From NCBI RefSeq assembly GCF_013404085.1, contig NZ_JABFHO010000001.1, positions 3,609,501-3,673,500 of the forward strand: DNA of 64,000 nucleotides, given 5' to 3'. The notes beneath the pieces are model-generated. The model had not been told where the DNA came from, made no database searches, and worked only from the letters and a program-made list of their open reading frames with translations. How positions within the stretch are numbered: position 1 is the stretch's first letter; every line of letters starts with the position of its first letter. This document shows, in pieces, positions 27,317 through 35,126 of this stretch. This DNA is from Winogradskyella helgolandensis. Its GTDB lineage: Bacteria; Bacteroidota; Bacteroidia; Flavobacteriales; Flavobacteriaceae. Position numbers and translations under genes: made by a program.

Positions 27317-28465
27317 ATGATAACTAAATCCATGAATACGCAAACTAGCCTAAATACTATTGAAGAAGCCATCGAAGACATTAAACAAGGTAAAGTAATT
27401 ATTGTTGTAGATGATGAAAACAGAGAGAATGAAGGGGATTTTTTAGCTGCTGCCGAAAAGGTAACGCCAGAAATGATCAACTTTATGGCAACGCACGGTA
27501 GAGGATTAATTTGTGCTCCACTCACCGAAAATCGTTGTGAAGATTTAGATCTCAACATGATGGTGCGTAACAATACGGATCCTATGGAAACGGCGTTTAC
27601 GATTTCTGTAGATTTAAGAGGAAATGGCGTAAGCACAGGTATTTCTGCAAGCGATAGAGCAAAAACTGTTAAAGCTTTGGTTAACGCAGACACTAAACCA
27701 TTTGAATTAGCAAGACCAGGACATATTTTTCCTTTAGTTGCTAAAGAAGGTGGTGTGTTAAGACGTACAGGACATACCGAAGCTGCGATAGATTTTGCAC
27801 GTTTAGCTGGTTTTGAACCTGCAGGAGTGATTGTAGAAATCATGAATGAAGATGGCACCATGGCACGCTTACCTCAATTATTAAAAGTGGCTCAAAAGTT
27901 TGATTTAAAAATTGTGTCTATTGAAGATTTAGTGGCCTATCGCATGGAACACGATTCTTTAATTGAAAAGAAAGAAGACTTTACCATGGAAACGCGTTTT
28001 GGTAAGTTTAGACTTAGAGCGTATCAACAAACAACAAACGATCAAGTTCATATTGCATTAACAAAAGGCACTTGGAAATCTGACGAACCTATAGTTACAC
28101 GTGTAAATAATACGTTGGTAAACAGTGATATTTTGGGTGCATTAACTAATAATGCAGATCAGAAATTAGATGATATGTTCAATGTGATTAATAATGAAGG
28201 AAAAGGTGCTATTATCTTTATTAATCAGCAACCAGAGTCTATGAATTTATTAACACGTCTTTCAATGTTAAAAGAGAGTCAAGTGGAAGGTGAATTAATA
28301 AAAGCGCCTAGCTTAGGTATGGATACTAAAGATTTTGGTATTGGTGCTCAAATTCTACACGACCTTAAAGTGAGCAAGCTAAAACTATTATCAAACAGTC
28401 TCCAAACCAAACGTGTTGGAATGATTGGTTATGGTTTGGAGATTGTTGAATATGTTGAGTATTAA
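27317..28465 (+). CDS. ribB: 3,4-dihydroxy-2-butanone-4-phosphate synthase with a degenerate GTP cyclohydrolase II domain
   Basis: Residues 1-215 form a complete RibB domain: the acidic metal site DDENRENEGDF (about 34-45) and the conserved RRTGHTEAAIDFARLAG stretch (about 153-169) are intact. It makes 3,4-dihydroxy-2-butanone-4-phosphate from ribulose-5-phosphate in riboflavin synthesis. Residues about 224-382 have the outline of GTP cyclohydrolase II (RibA) but have lost its zinc cysteines. In the region corresponding to ECLTGD-LRCDCG the protein has NTLVNSDILGALTNNADQ, with no cysteine, and the GRGIGL loop is replaced. The second domain is therefore unlikely to hydrolyse GTP and may be structural. 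The ATG at 27332 is an alternative start. The stop lies one base from the convergent T9SS gene stop. Confidence 0.93.
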   Translation: MITKSMNTQTSLNTIEEAIEDIKQGKVIIVVDDENRENEGDFLAAAEKVTPEMINFMATHGRGLICAPLTENRCEDLDLNMMVRNNTDPMETAFTISVDLRGNGVSTGISASDRAKTVKALVNADTKPFELARPGHIFPLVAKEGGVLRRTGHTEAAIDFARLAGFEPAGVIVEIMNEDGTMARLPQLLKVAQKFDLKIVSIEDLVAYRMEHDSLIEKKEDFTMETRFGKFRLRAYQQTTNDQVHIALTKGTWKSDEPIVTRVNNTLVNSDILGALTNNADQKLDDMFNVINNEGKGAIIFINQQPESMNLLTRLSMLKESQVEGELIKAPSLGMDTKDFGIGAQILHDLKVSKLKLLSNSLQTKRVGMIGYGLEIVEYVEY

Positions 28466-28466
28466 T

Positions 28467-29234
28467 TTATTTTACAACTATTTTCCGTGTTTCTACTTGA
28501 TTGCCAATCTGTATTTTAAATAAATAGATTCCAGCTTCTAAGTTTGAAACATTAACCTCAGCAACATCTTTTAATTCTTGTACTTGTTTTCCTAAGATGT
28601 CATAAACTTCAATACGATCTATTGGGTTATTGGATACAATATTAACTTTATTTGAAGCAGGATTTGGATGAACGGATAGTTCTGTGATTTCATTGGTTTC
28701 AACATCGAGTACATTCCCAATATATTCATTAATGGCTCCAGCAAAAGAAATAACATAGAATGATGATAATGCGTTAATTCCTAACATCCCTTCACCAGAC
28801 GAATCTGGATCTACTCCATTTTCAAATAATCGTGCTTCAGAATTACCATCTGAGGGTGTAAACGTCATCCAAAGGACTGGTACATTAGCCTGAAAAACTC
28901 CGACATAATTAGCTCCACCTGTTGAGTTAAATACATAAAAATCTTCTTCAGTAGCTGCTCCTGGACTTCTAATAACTCCGGCTGGATTATAATTAGAAAC
29001 ACTCTCACTTGTATGCGCTAGAGACCTTGTTCCTGATGCACCATCCGTCGGAAAAACAATAGTTACAGAAGACGTACCTGCAACTGTTGGAGGCTCTTCT
29101 GCTGTTGTATCTCTTGTAACATATAATTCATATTGAGAATTGTCCGAATTCCATTCTAAATTAAACGTCACATTCTGTGCAAATAGTGACGTTGTGCAAA
29201 CTAAAATTGCTAAAAGTGTAATTGTTTTTTTCAT
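28467..29234 (-). CDS. Secreted protein with T9SS type A sorting domain
   Basis: This 255-residue protein has a signal peptide (MKKTITLLAILVCTTSLFAQ) and a beta-rich body of about 160 residues that I do not recognise. The C-terminal sorting domain of about 70 residues contains LSVHPNPASNKVNIVSN, RIEVYDILGKQVQEL and LEAGIYLFKIQIGNQ. That tail directs proteins through the type IX secretion system to the cell surface or outside. The gene follows the dockerin-like gene by 12 bases on the same strand, so they form a two-gene operon reading from the element at 30376-30441. The body holds no catalytic motif that I can see. Confidence 0.88.
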   Translation of the reverse strand: MKKTITLLAILVCTTSLFAQNVTFNLEWNSDNSQYELYVTRDTTAEEPPTVAGTSSVTIVFPTDGASGTRSLAHTSESVSNYNPAGVIRSPGAATEEDFYVFNSTGGANYVGVFQANVPVLWMTFTPSDGNSEARLFENGVDPDSSGEGMLGINALSSFYVISFAGAINEYIGNVLDVETNEITELSVHPNPASNKVNIVSNNPIDRIEVYDILGKQVQELKDVAEVNVSNLEAGIYLFKIQIGNQVETRKIVVK

Positions 29235-29246
29235 AATATTTTATTT

Positions 29247-30281
29247 TTAATGGTTTAATAATTCTAGGGTTTGTTCTAATCGTTGCATATCTAAATCAAG
29301 CTGTGTTGCCGTTCTTAATAATGACGCAGAAGGCAATTGCTCTTCAAAAAAGTTGTATTGTGAACTAAAACTTGCATTTAAAGGGTACAAAATTATTGAT
29401 AGCAGTATCTGGTTATTCTCATTCGCGAAGGATACATTACCATCAAGAAATACATCAGACTGAAAATACCCATCAACAAAATCATAACTTGAGCTAAAGC
29501 TATTATTTGAAGGAAATAAAACGATATCCACCAAAACACGATTAATATCACCTGAGAAGTTTATCAATCCATCACCATTAACATCTCCTGCCCAAAGTGC
29601 CATATCACCAGATGATAATGTTGATTGTGCATGTGTACCATAGGTTGTGGTATTTACATCCGTAAAATCTACAACAGTTGGTGTTGCTGTACGTGCAATA
29701 GTTACAGGTGTATTAGTCATAACACCCAAGTGGTTTTTATGATTTACTACGATATAATAATCATCTAATGCAATATTCAGATTTATGTTAGAGACTCCAT
29801 CTGTAGCAACAACATCTCCATCGCGTTGCAACAAAGCGGACTGTGATAAAATAACCAATGTATTATCTGTCTTGTCTCGTAATTCTAGCCATACCCAGTC
29901 TACAATAGCGTTAGTACCCGTAACATTAAAAACCGAAGCATTACAAGTCGCATCATCTGAATACGGACTTGTCGTTGGAATGTAACCAGACGCTCTTAAA
30001 TCGTCATTCATTAATCCTGCATTGGTAGGATTGAGAATTGGACCTTGTAAAAATAGTTTAGGATTAATACTGATTTTAAGATCTGCATTTATAAAACCTT
30101 CGGATATTGAAATGCCACCAGCGCTTAACTCTTGTACATTGACTTCGCCGATGGTATAGAGCATTTGAATACCACCTGCGGTTACTGATGCGCCACCAGA
30201 GTCGATGCTGAATTTTTCTATGGATTGTGCTTGTACTGCTAGACCAATAGCAATACTGAAAATTGTAATTATAGTTTTCAT
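29247..30281 (-). CDS. Exported protein with dockerin-like calcium repeats
   Basis: The 344-residue product has a signal peptide ending near AVQAQ (residue 18). Residues about 22-66 (IDSGGASVTAGGIQMLYTIG) resemble the N-terminus of many secreted flavobacterial proteins. Residues about 232-260 contain GDVNGDGLINFSGDINRVL, a dockerin type I-like calcium loop. A second, degraded unit (SDVFLDGNVSFANENNQILL) follows about 35 residues later. The C-terminus is a leucine-rich amphipathic helix, not a T9SS domain. Dockerins dock onto cohesins, but no cohesin gene is seen here. It is probably first in an operon with the type A T9SS protein. Confidence 0.75.
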   Translation of the reverse strand: MKTIITIFSIAIGLAVQAQSIEKFSIDSGGASVTAGGIQMLYTIGEVNVQELSAGGISISEGFINADLKISINPKLFLQGPILNPTNAGLMNDDLRASGYIPTTSPYSDDATCNASVFNVTGTNAIVDWVWLELRDKTDNTLVILSQSALLQRDGDVVATDGVSNINLNIALDDYYIVVNHKNHLGVMTNTPVTIARTATPTVVDFTDVNTTTYGTHAQSTLSSGDMALWAGDVNGDGLINFSGDINRVLVDIVLFPSNNSFSSSYDFVDGYFQSDVFLDGNVSFANENNQILLSIILYPLNASFSSQYNFFEEQLPSASLLRTATQLDLDMQRLEQTLELLNH

Positions 30282-30375
30282 AATATGTTTATTTTTAAAA
30301 TGGATTATAACCTCTCCATATGCATGTGATAAAGTTTTATTTTTACATAATCATTTTTTTAATTGTATGTTTTTT

Positions 30376-30441
30376 CAAAATTATATTCTATAGGAGCAAA
30401 TAGATATTACTATTGTAACAAATGTTGTAACGTATGTAACA
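30376..30441 (-). promoter_or_regulatory. Promoter and putative HTCS operator A (dockerin-like operon)
   Basis: Reading the minus strand, GTTACA occurs at 30440-30435, 30431-30426 and 30419-30414. The first and third are exactly 21 bp apart. The proximal copy is followed by GTAATATC nine bases after its first base, and by the -7 box TAATTTTG (30383-30376) exactly 36 bases after its first base. The dockerin-like gene starts about 95 bases further on. Element and spacing recur at 45196-45260 and, in weaker form, at 48360-48416. Confidence 0.65.
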
Positions 30442-30578
30442 TCGTCTATTTTATTACTTATTAAAGCCTTGCTAACGTGTAGTTTTCTTAAAATTTTATT
30501 TTTAATCACGTTGGTTATATTGAATTAGATATAACCTTGTCCATTCTTTTCAATGTTTTTATGAATTGATTTTTAACG

Positions 30579-32105
30579 CTATAGCGATTTTATAGCACTA
30601 AATTTCTCAATACTTTCTACGCGGTTTAAAAGCGCTTCTAACTGTGCGCTTTGTTTAGCATTAATCGATTTCTCTGTATTTAATGCGGCGCGTTGCGAAG
30701 TAATAATCTCTTGTTGTTCTTTGATGGCCTTGATCAGCACAGGAATTAACTCCGTATAGCTAACGCTTAACGTTTTATCTTCGTCATCTGCAATATGTAC
30801 TATGTTTTCAAGTATAGGTTGTACCTCTTGCGCAATTAAACCAAGTGATTTATGGTCTTGTTCTCTATTTTTCCAATTGTATTCTACAGGGTTTAATTCT
30901 AAAATGGTTTCTAAACCGTAAATCAAAGGTGTGATGTCTTTTTTAAGACGTCTGTCGCTACTATGCACTACTACACCTCCAACTCTAACATCACCACCAT
31001 CTTGTTGTAAAAAAAGTGTTGAGGCAGCTCCATTATTTCTTGCTATTATTTCATTTTGGTCAAAAACAATGTTAGTTCCTGTTACTTCACCTATAACCAT
31101 ATATCCTGAATTGTTAGTATAACTAGCATCAGATCCGTAAGTAATATGTAAATAAGTGCTTGGTGTAGATGTTCCTATACCAACTTTACCGTTTTTTAAG
31201 ACGGTTAAAGCGTTCCTTCTTTCTAGGTTTCCAAAATAATCTTCACCACCACGCCCAATCTCAAATAGAGGATCTGAAGCAACCCAATCTGTGGCATTAC
31301 CTCCACCAACATTAAATCTTCCAATAGCTAAAGAAGCATAACTTGAAGCTGTGGAAGCAGATCCAATAGCTGTGGAAGCAGTTCCTGACGCTGTGGAAGC
31401 AGATCCAATAGCTGTGGAAGCAGTTCCTGACGCTGTGGTACCAGATCCAATAGCTGTGGATTTATATCCTGAAGCTGTAGTGCGATATCCCATAGCTGTG
31501 GAAACAACTCCTGAAGCTTTTGTATAAAATCCCAGAGCCATAGAATAATCTCCAGTAGCTCCAGAATTTGGAAAAGCAAATATTCCACCATCATTTTCAC
31601 TAAAATCAATTGCTCCTTGACCAATGTTCCCGAAATTAGATGGGTTTCTTCCTTTCAATCGCCAACCTATACCATTACCTTCATCAAGAGCTTCGAGTCC
31701 CGTCACGTTGGCAGCAACCGTTGCTGTTTTTGAATTTATAGCATAAGGCACCGTTTTAAACTCGGTAGTCCCCATATCTACCAAACCAGATCCTGCATTT
31801 ATTTTTGTATTTAAAAAGGTCGTATCGCTTGCCCAATCGATAGTTGCAAACGTGCCACTTACTGGTGTGCCTTCACCAACATTTACTATAATAAGGCCGT
31901 TGGCATCTGTAGTTGGTGCATGGGTTTCTTGGTATACATTGGTTTGATCAACACCTTGTAGAATTGTAAATTGTACGGATATTAAATCGTTGGTGATAAC
32001 ATTACCAAAGTTATCTTTGATAATGGCCTTGTAGTTGATGCCGTTTTGCGCAAAACCAAGTGTTGCGAGTAATAAGGTTAAACTAAGAGTGATAAGTGAT
32101 TTCAT
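30579..32105 (-). CDS. Fibre-like exported protein with Hep_Hag head repeats and S74 chaperone (508 residues)
   Basis: A signal peptide (to about FAQ, residue 20) precedes the N-terminal domain shared by the five paralogues here (GINYKAIIKDNFGNVITNDL and onward, to about residue 125). About six 14-residue YadA/Hep_Hag-type units of the form STAxG-xxTxASG follow (about 180-262), then a beta-rich shaft. The endosialidase-type chaperone domain begins at SDRRLKKDI (about 383). Family knowledge: this domain trimerises its client and cuts itself off before the serine. The last 60 residues are a coiled coil. It lacks a T9SS tail. Its 3' half is almost identical in DNA to that of the next gene upstream. 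Confidence 0.85.
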   Translation of the reverse strand: MKSLITLSLTLLLATLGFAQNGINYKAIIKDNFGNVITNDLISVQFTILQGVDQTNVYQETHAPTTDANGLIIVNVGEGTPVSGTFATIDWASDTTFLNTKINAGSGLVDMGTTEFKTVPYAINSKTATVAANVTGLEALDEGNGIGWRLKGRNPSNFGNIGQGAIDFSENDGGIFAFPNSGATGDYSMALGFYTKASGVVSTAMGYRTTASGYKSTAIGSGTTASGTASTAIGSASTASGTASTAIGSASTASSYASLAIGRFNVGGGNATDWVASDPLFEIGRGGEDYFGNLERRNALTVLKNGKVGIGTSTPSTYLHITYGSDASYTNNSGYMVIGEVTGTNIVFDQNEIIARNNGAASTLFLQQDGGDVRVGGVVVHSSDRRLKKDITPLIYGLETILELNPVEYNWKNREQDHKSLGLIAQEVQPILENIVHIADDEDKTLSVSYTELIPVLIKAIKEQQEIITSQRAALNTEKSINAKQSAQLEALLNRVESIEKFSAIKSL

Positions 32106-32257
32106 AGTGGTTACTGTTTATGCATTTATCTTTAGTGAGATAAAAACATAGGATGTTAACACCATCCATAAAAAATAATAAATATTTTCTTTACTAATTA
32201 TATATCAGTGTTTTAAATTATTTTATTGATCTACTGTTTTAAGCATGGCCTCCAACT
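32104..32257. repeat. Direct repeat, left copy (pairs with 34861-35014)
   Basis: This 154-bp segment spans the last bases of the 508-residue gene start, the whole spacer and the last 11 codons of the 879-residue gene. It matches 34861-35014 at a constant offset of 2757 (plus one base after a single-base indel) with about 90 percent identity by eye. On its left the homology continues into the 5' ends of both fibre genes. Confidence 0.85.
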
Positions 32258-34862
32258 TTTCAACACGCGTATCCAGAGTTTTTAGTTGGTTTAATTCTGC
32301 TGTAAGGGTATCAATTTTGGAATCTTGGGTGTTAATGGTTTTAGATTGAGCATCAATAATCTCTTGTTGCTCTTTGATGGCCTTAATCAGCACAGGAATT
32401 AACTCCGTATAGCTAACGCTTAACGTTTTATCCTCGTCATCTGCAATATGTACTATGTTTTCAAGTATAGGTTGTACCTCTTGCGCAATCAAACCAAGTG
32501 ATTTATGGTCTTGTTCTCTATTTTTCCAATTGTATTCTACAGGATTTAATTCTAAAATGGTTTCTAAACCATAAGGTAATGGCGTAATATCTTTTTTAAG
32601 ACGTCTGTCGCTACTATGCACTACCACACCTCCAACTCTAACATCACCACCATCTTGTTGTAAAAAAAGTGTTGAAATTGCTCCATTATTTCTTGCTATA
32701 ATTTCATTTTGGTCAAAAACAATGTTAGTTCCTGTTACTTCACCTATAACCATATATCCTGAATTGTTAGTATAACTAGCGTCAGATCCGTTAGTAATAT
32801 GTAAATAAGTGCTTGGTGTGGATGTTCCTATACCAACTTTACCGTTTTTTAAAATAGTTAAAGCATTGCTATGCGAAGAAAATGTGCCAACACCAACTTC
32901 AAAAAGAGGATCTGAAGTAACCCAAGATGTGGCATTACCGCCACCCACATTATATCTTCCAATAGCTAAAGAAGCATAACTTGAAGCTGTCGTACCAGAT
33001 CCAATAGCTGTGGAAGCAATTCCTGACGCTGTTGTGTAAGATCCCATAGCTGTGGAAAAACCTCCCGAAGCTGTTGTGTAACTTCCCATAGCTATAGATT
33101 GATATCCTGAAGCTCTTGTACCATATCCCATAGCTGTGGAATATCCTCCAGTAGCTCCAGCATTTGAAATAGGAAATGTTCCACCATTTTCACTAAAATC
33201 AATTGCTCCTTCACCAATGTTCCCAAAATTATCTGGGTTTCTTCCTTTCAATCGCCAGCCTATGCCATTGCCTTCATCAATGGCTTCGAGACCAATAGAT
33301 ATTAATTTGGTATCTGCATACTCTTTGGTAATTAATGCTTTGGGATCTGTTATTTCGGCTAAATCAAAGCTTGGCGCTGTTATGGTTCCGTTTTTTAAAA
33401 CCGTTAAGGCGTTTGTTCTTGCTGTATTACTAGAACCATTTCCAATTTCAAATAAGGGATCTGTAACTACCCAGCTTAATGCATCACCACCACCAACATT
33501 AAACCTACCAAGTGCTGTAGAACTAACTGATTGTGCTATCGTGCTTGTTCCCATGGCTGAAGAAGCATATCCAGACGCTATAGAATATGATCCCATAGCC
33601 ATTGAAGAACTCCCTGAAGCCTCTGAATGATTCCCCATAGCTGTAGAAAAACCTCCCGAAGCCGTAGACCATGATCCCATAGCTGTAGAAGCACCTCCTG
33701 AAGCCGTAGAAGATGACCCCATAGCTGTAGAAGAACCTCCCGAAGCCGTAGACGATGACCCCATAGCTGTAGAAGCACTTCCTGAAGCCAATGTTTTATA
33801 GCCCATGGCACTAGCATAATCTCCTGATGCTTCTGTTTCAAGTCCCATGGAGGTAGAAGCCTGACCTGATGCAATTGAAACACGCCCCATGGCAAGAGCA
33901 TAATCTCCAGATGCTTCTGTTTCAAGTCCCATGGAGGTAGAGATCTGACCTGATGCTATTGTAGATTGCCCCATCGCTACCGAACTTTGACCTGATGCTT
34001 CTGTATAATCCCCCATTACTGTAGAACCTTGACCCGATGCTATTGTAAAAATTCCCATAGCTGTAGAACCATAATTAGAGGCTATAGTATTATAACCCAA
34101 AGCTGTAGCGTAATCTTGGGATGCTGTAGTATTGTATCCTGTGGCTGTAGAAGCCTGTCCAGATGCTATTGGATTAAAACCCATAGCTATAGCATAATCT
34201 CCAGATGCTTTAGCATTATGTCCCATAGCAATAGAAGAAGTTCCAGAAGCCTCTGAATAATACCCAGTAGCCATAGATTCATTCCCAGAGGCTGTTGTTT
34301 CTCTCCCCATGGCCGTGGAAAGAAATCCAGTAGCACCCATAGTTGTGCTTGGAGTATAACTAACACTCATGTCTACAGCATTTGCACCAATATCACCATA
34401 GTTATTGGAGTCTCGTCCCTTCAACCTCCAGCCTGTTCCATTGCCTTCAATAATAGCTTCAAGACCAGTTACGTTTGTTGCAGTTTTTGCATTTATGGCA
34501 TAAGGCACCGTTTTAAACTCGGTAGTCCCCATATCTACCATACCAGATCCAGTATTTATTTTTGTATTTAAAAAGGTCGTATCGCTTGCCCAATCGATGG
34601 TTGCAAACGTGCCACTTACTGGTGTGCCTTCACCAATATTTACTATAATAAGGCCGTTGGCATCTGTAGTTGGTGTATGGGTTTCTTTATACACACTAGT
34701 TTGTGCCACACCTTGTAGAATTGTAAATTGTACGGATATTAAATCGTTGGCGATAACATTACCAGAGTTATCTTTGATAATAGCTTTATAGTTGATGCCG
34801 TTTTGTGCAAAACCGAGTGTTGCGAGTAATAAGGTTAAACTAAGAGTAATAAGTGATTTCAT
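32223..34862 (-). CDS. Large fibre-like exported protein with two head-repeat blocks and S74 chaperone (879 residues)
   Basis: This is the largest paralogue. After the signal peptide and shared N-terminal domain (to about residue 128) comes a block of about 19-20 Hep_Hag units (about 172-452) with an S-x-A-M-G core every 14 residues. A linker with LTVLKNGTITAPSFDLAEI follows, then a second block of four to five units (about 570-635), then the shaft and an S74 chaperone domain starting at SDRRLKKDI (about 750). The C-terminus is a coiled coil ending in KLEAMLKTVDQ. The product probably forms a trimeric surface fibre like YadA heads. Size variation by repeat slippage is likely. It may be co-transcribed with the 508-residue paralogue. 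Confidence 0.85.
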   Translation of the reverse strand: MKSLITLSLTLLLATLGFAQNGINYKAIIKDNSGNVIANDLISVQFTILQGVAQTSVYKETHTPTTDANGLIIVNIGEGTPVSGTFATIDWASDTTFLNTKINTGSGMVDMGTTEFKTVPYAINAKTATNVTGLEAIIEGNGTGWRLKGRDSNNYGDIGANAVDMSVSYTPSTTMGATGFLSTAMGRETTASGNESMATGYYSEASGTSSIAMGHNAKASGDYAIAMGFNPIASGQASTATGYNTTASQDYATALGYNTIASNYGSTAMGIFTIASGQGSTVMGDYTEASGQSSVAMGQSTIASGQISTSMGLETEASGDYALAMGRVSIASGQASTSMGLETEASGDYASAMGYKTLASGSASTAMGSSSTASGGSSTAMGSSSTASGGASTAMGSWSTASGGFSTAMGNHSEASGSSSMAMGSYSIASGYASSAMGTSTIAQSVSSTALGRFNVGGGDALSWVVTDPLFEIGNGSSNTARTNALTVLKNGTITAPSFDLAEITDPKALITKEYADTKLISIGLEAIDEGNGIGWRLKGRNPDNFGNIGEGAIDFSENGGTFPISNAGATGGYSTAMGYGTRASGYQSIAMGSYTTASGGFSTAMGSYTTASGIASTAIGSGTTASSYASLAIGRYNVGGGNATSWVTSDPLFEVGVGTFSSHSNALTILKNGKVGIGTSTPSTYLHITNGSDASYTNNSGYMVIGEVTGTNIVFDQNEIIARNNGAISTLFLQQDGGDVRVGGVVVHSSDRRLKKDITPLPYGLETILELNPVEYNWKNREQDHKSLGLIAQEVQPILENIVHIADDEDKTLSVSYTELIPVLIKAIKEQQEIIDAQSKTINTQDSKIDTLTAELNQLKTLDTRVEKLEAMLKTVDQ
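33505..34345 (-). repeat. 42-bp coding repeats of the large fibre gene
   Basis: The region is a tandem array of roughly 20 units of 42 bp, each encoding one 14-residue head repeat. The most similar neighbours (33640-33790) differ by only a few bases, which implies recent unit duplication. Units toward 34345 are more diverged. The arrangement keeps the reading frame for any whole-unit gain or loss. Confidence 0.85.
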
Positions 34863-35014
34863 AGTGGTTACTGTTTATGCATTTACCTTTAGTGAGATAA
34901 AAACATAGGATGTTAACACCATCTATAAAAAAATAATAAGGATTTTCTTTACTCGCTGTACATCAGCGTTTTAAATTATTTTATTGATCTACTGTTTTTA
35001 GCATGGCCTCTAAC
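34861..35014. repeat. Direct repeat, right copy (pairs with 32104-32257)
   Basis: This copy has the same order: gene start, spacer, then a coding end. Here the coding end belongs to no intact gene. The similarity stops near 35014, and the following 110 bases to the OmpA-like gene are unrelated to the paralogues. It marks where another fibre gene once ended. Confidence 0.85.
34981..35013 (-). pseudogene. Remnant of the 3' end of a lost fibre gene
   Basis: Read on the minus strand, this encodes VLEAMLKTVDQ and a stop. Ten of its 11 residues are identical to the C-terminus of the intact 879-residue protein (KLEAMLKTVDQ). No open frame continues upstream. It sits inside the right copy of the 154-bp direct repeat, which supports loss of a third tandem paralogue between here and the OmpA-like gene. 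Confidence 0.8.
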
Positions 35015-35126
35015 ACTACTCTAATTCAAAAGTTGATGCCTTAATTGTGCCTTTGCATATTGTAAAAAGTATAGTGGGCTCTATAGTGTTTTTAATTCCC
35101 AATTCGATAAATTGAATACACTTTAC

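Noticed and set aside
32106..32222. GTTAACA words upstream of the two downstream fibre genes as further operator sites
   Set aside because: The words are GTTAACA, not GTTACA, with no TAnnTTTG-like box at the 36-base spacing. These genes may have another promoter or be read through from upstream.
33136..33630. Open frame of 164 codons on the plus strand, and similar antisense frames at 33578-33925 and 34029-34256
   Set aside because: They are shadows produced by the repetitive codon pattern of the large fibre gene; they have no initiation context and no recognisable domain.
33505..34345. CRISPR-like regular repeat array
   Set aside because: The repeats are continuous coding sequence in one frame with no unique spacers between them and encode the YadA-type head units; no cas genes are nearby.
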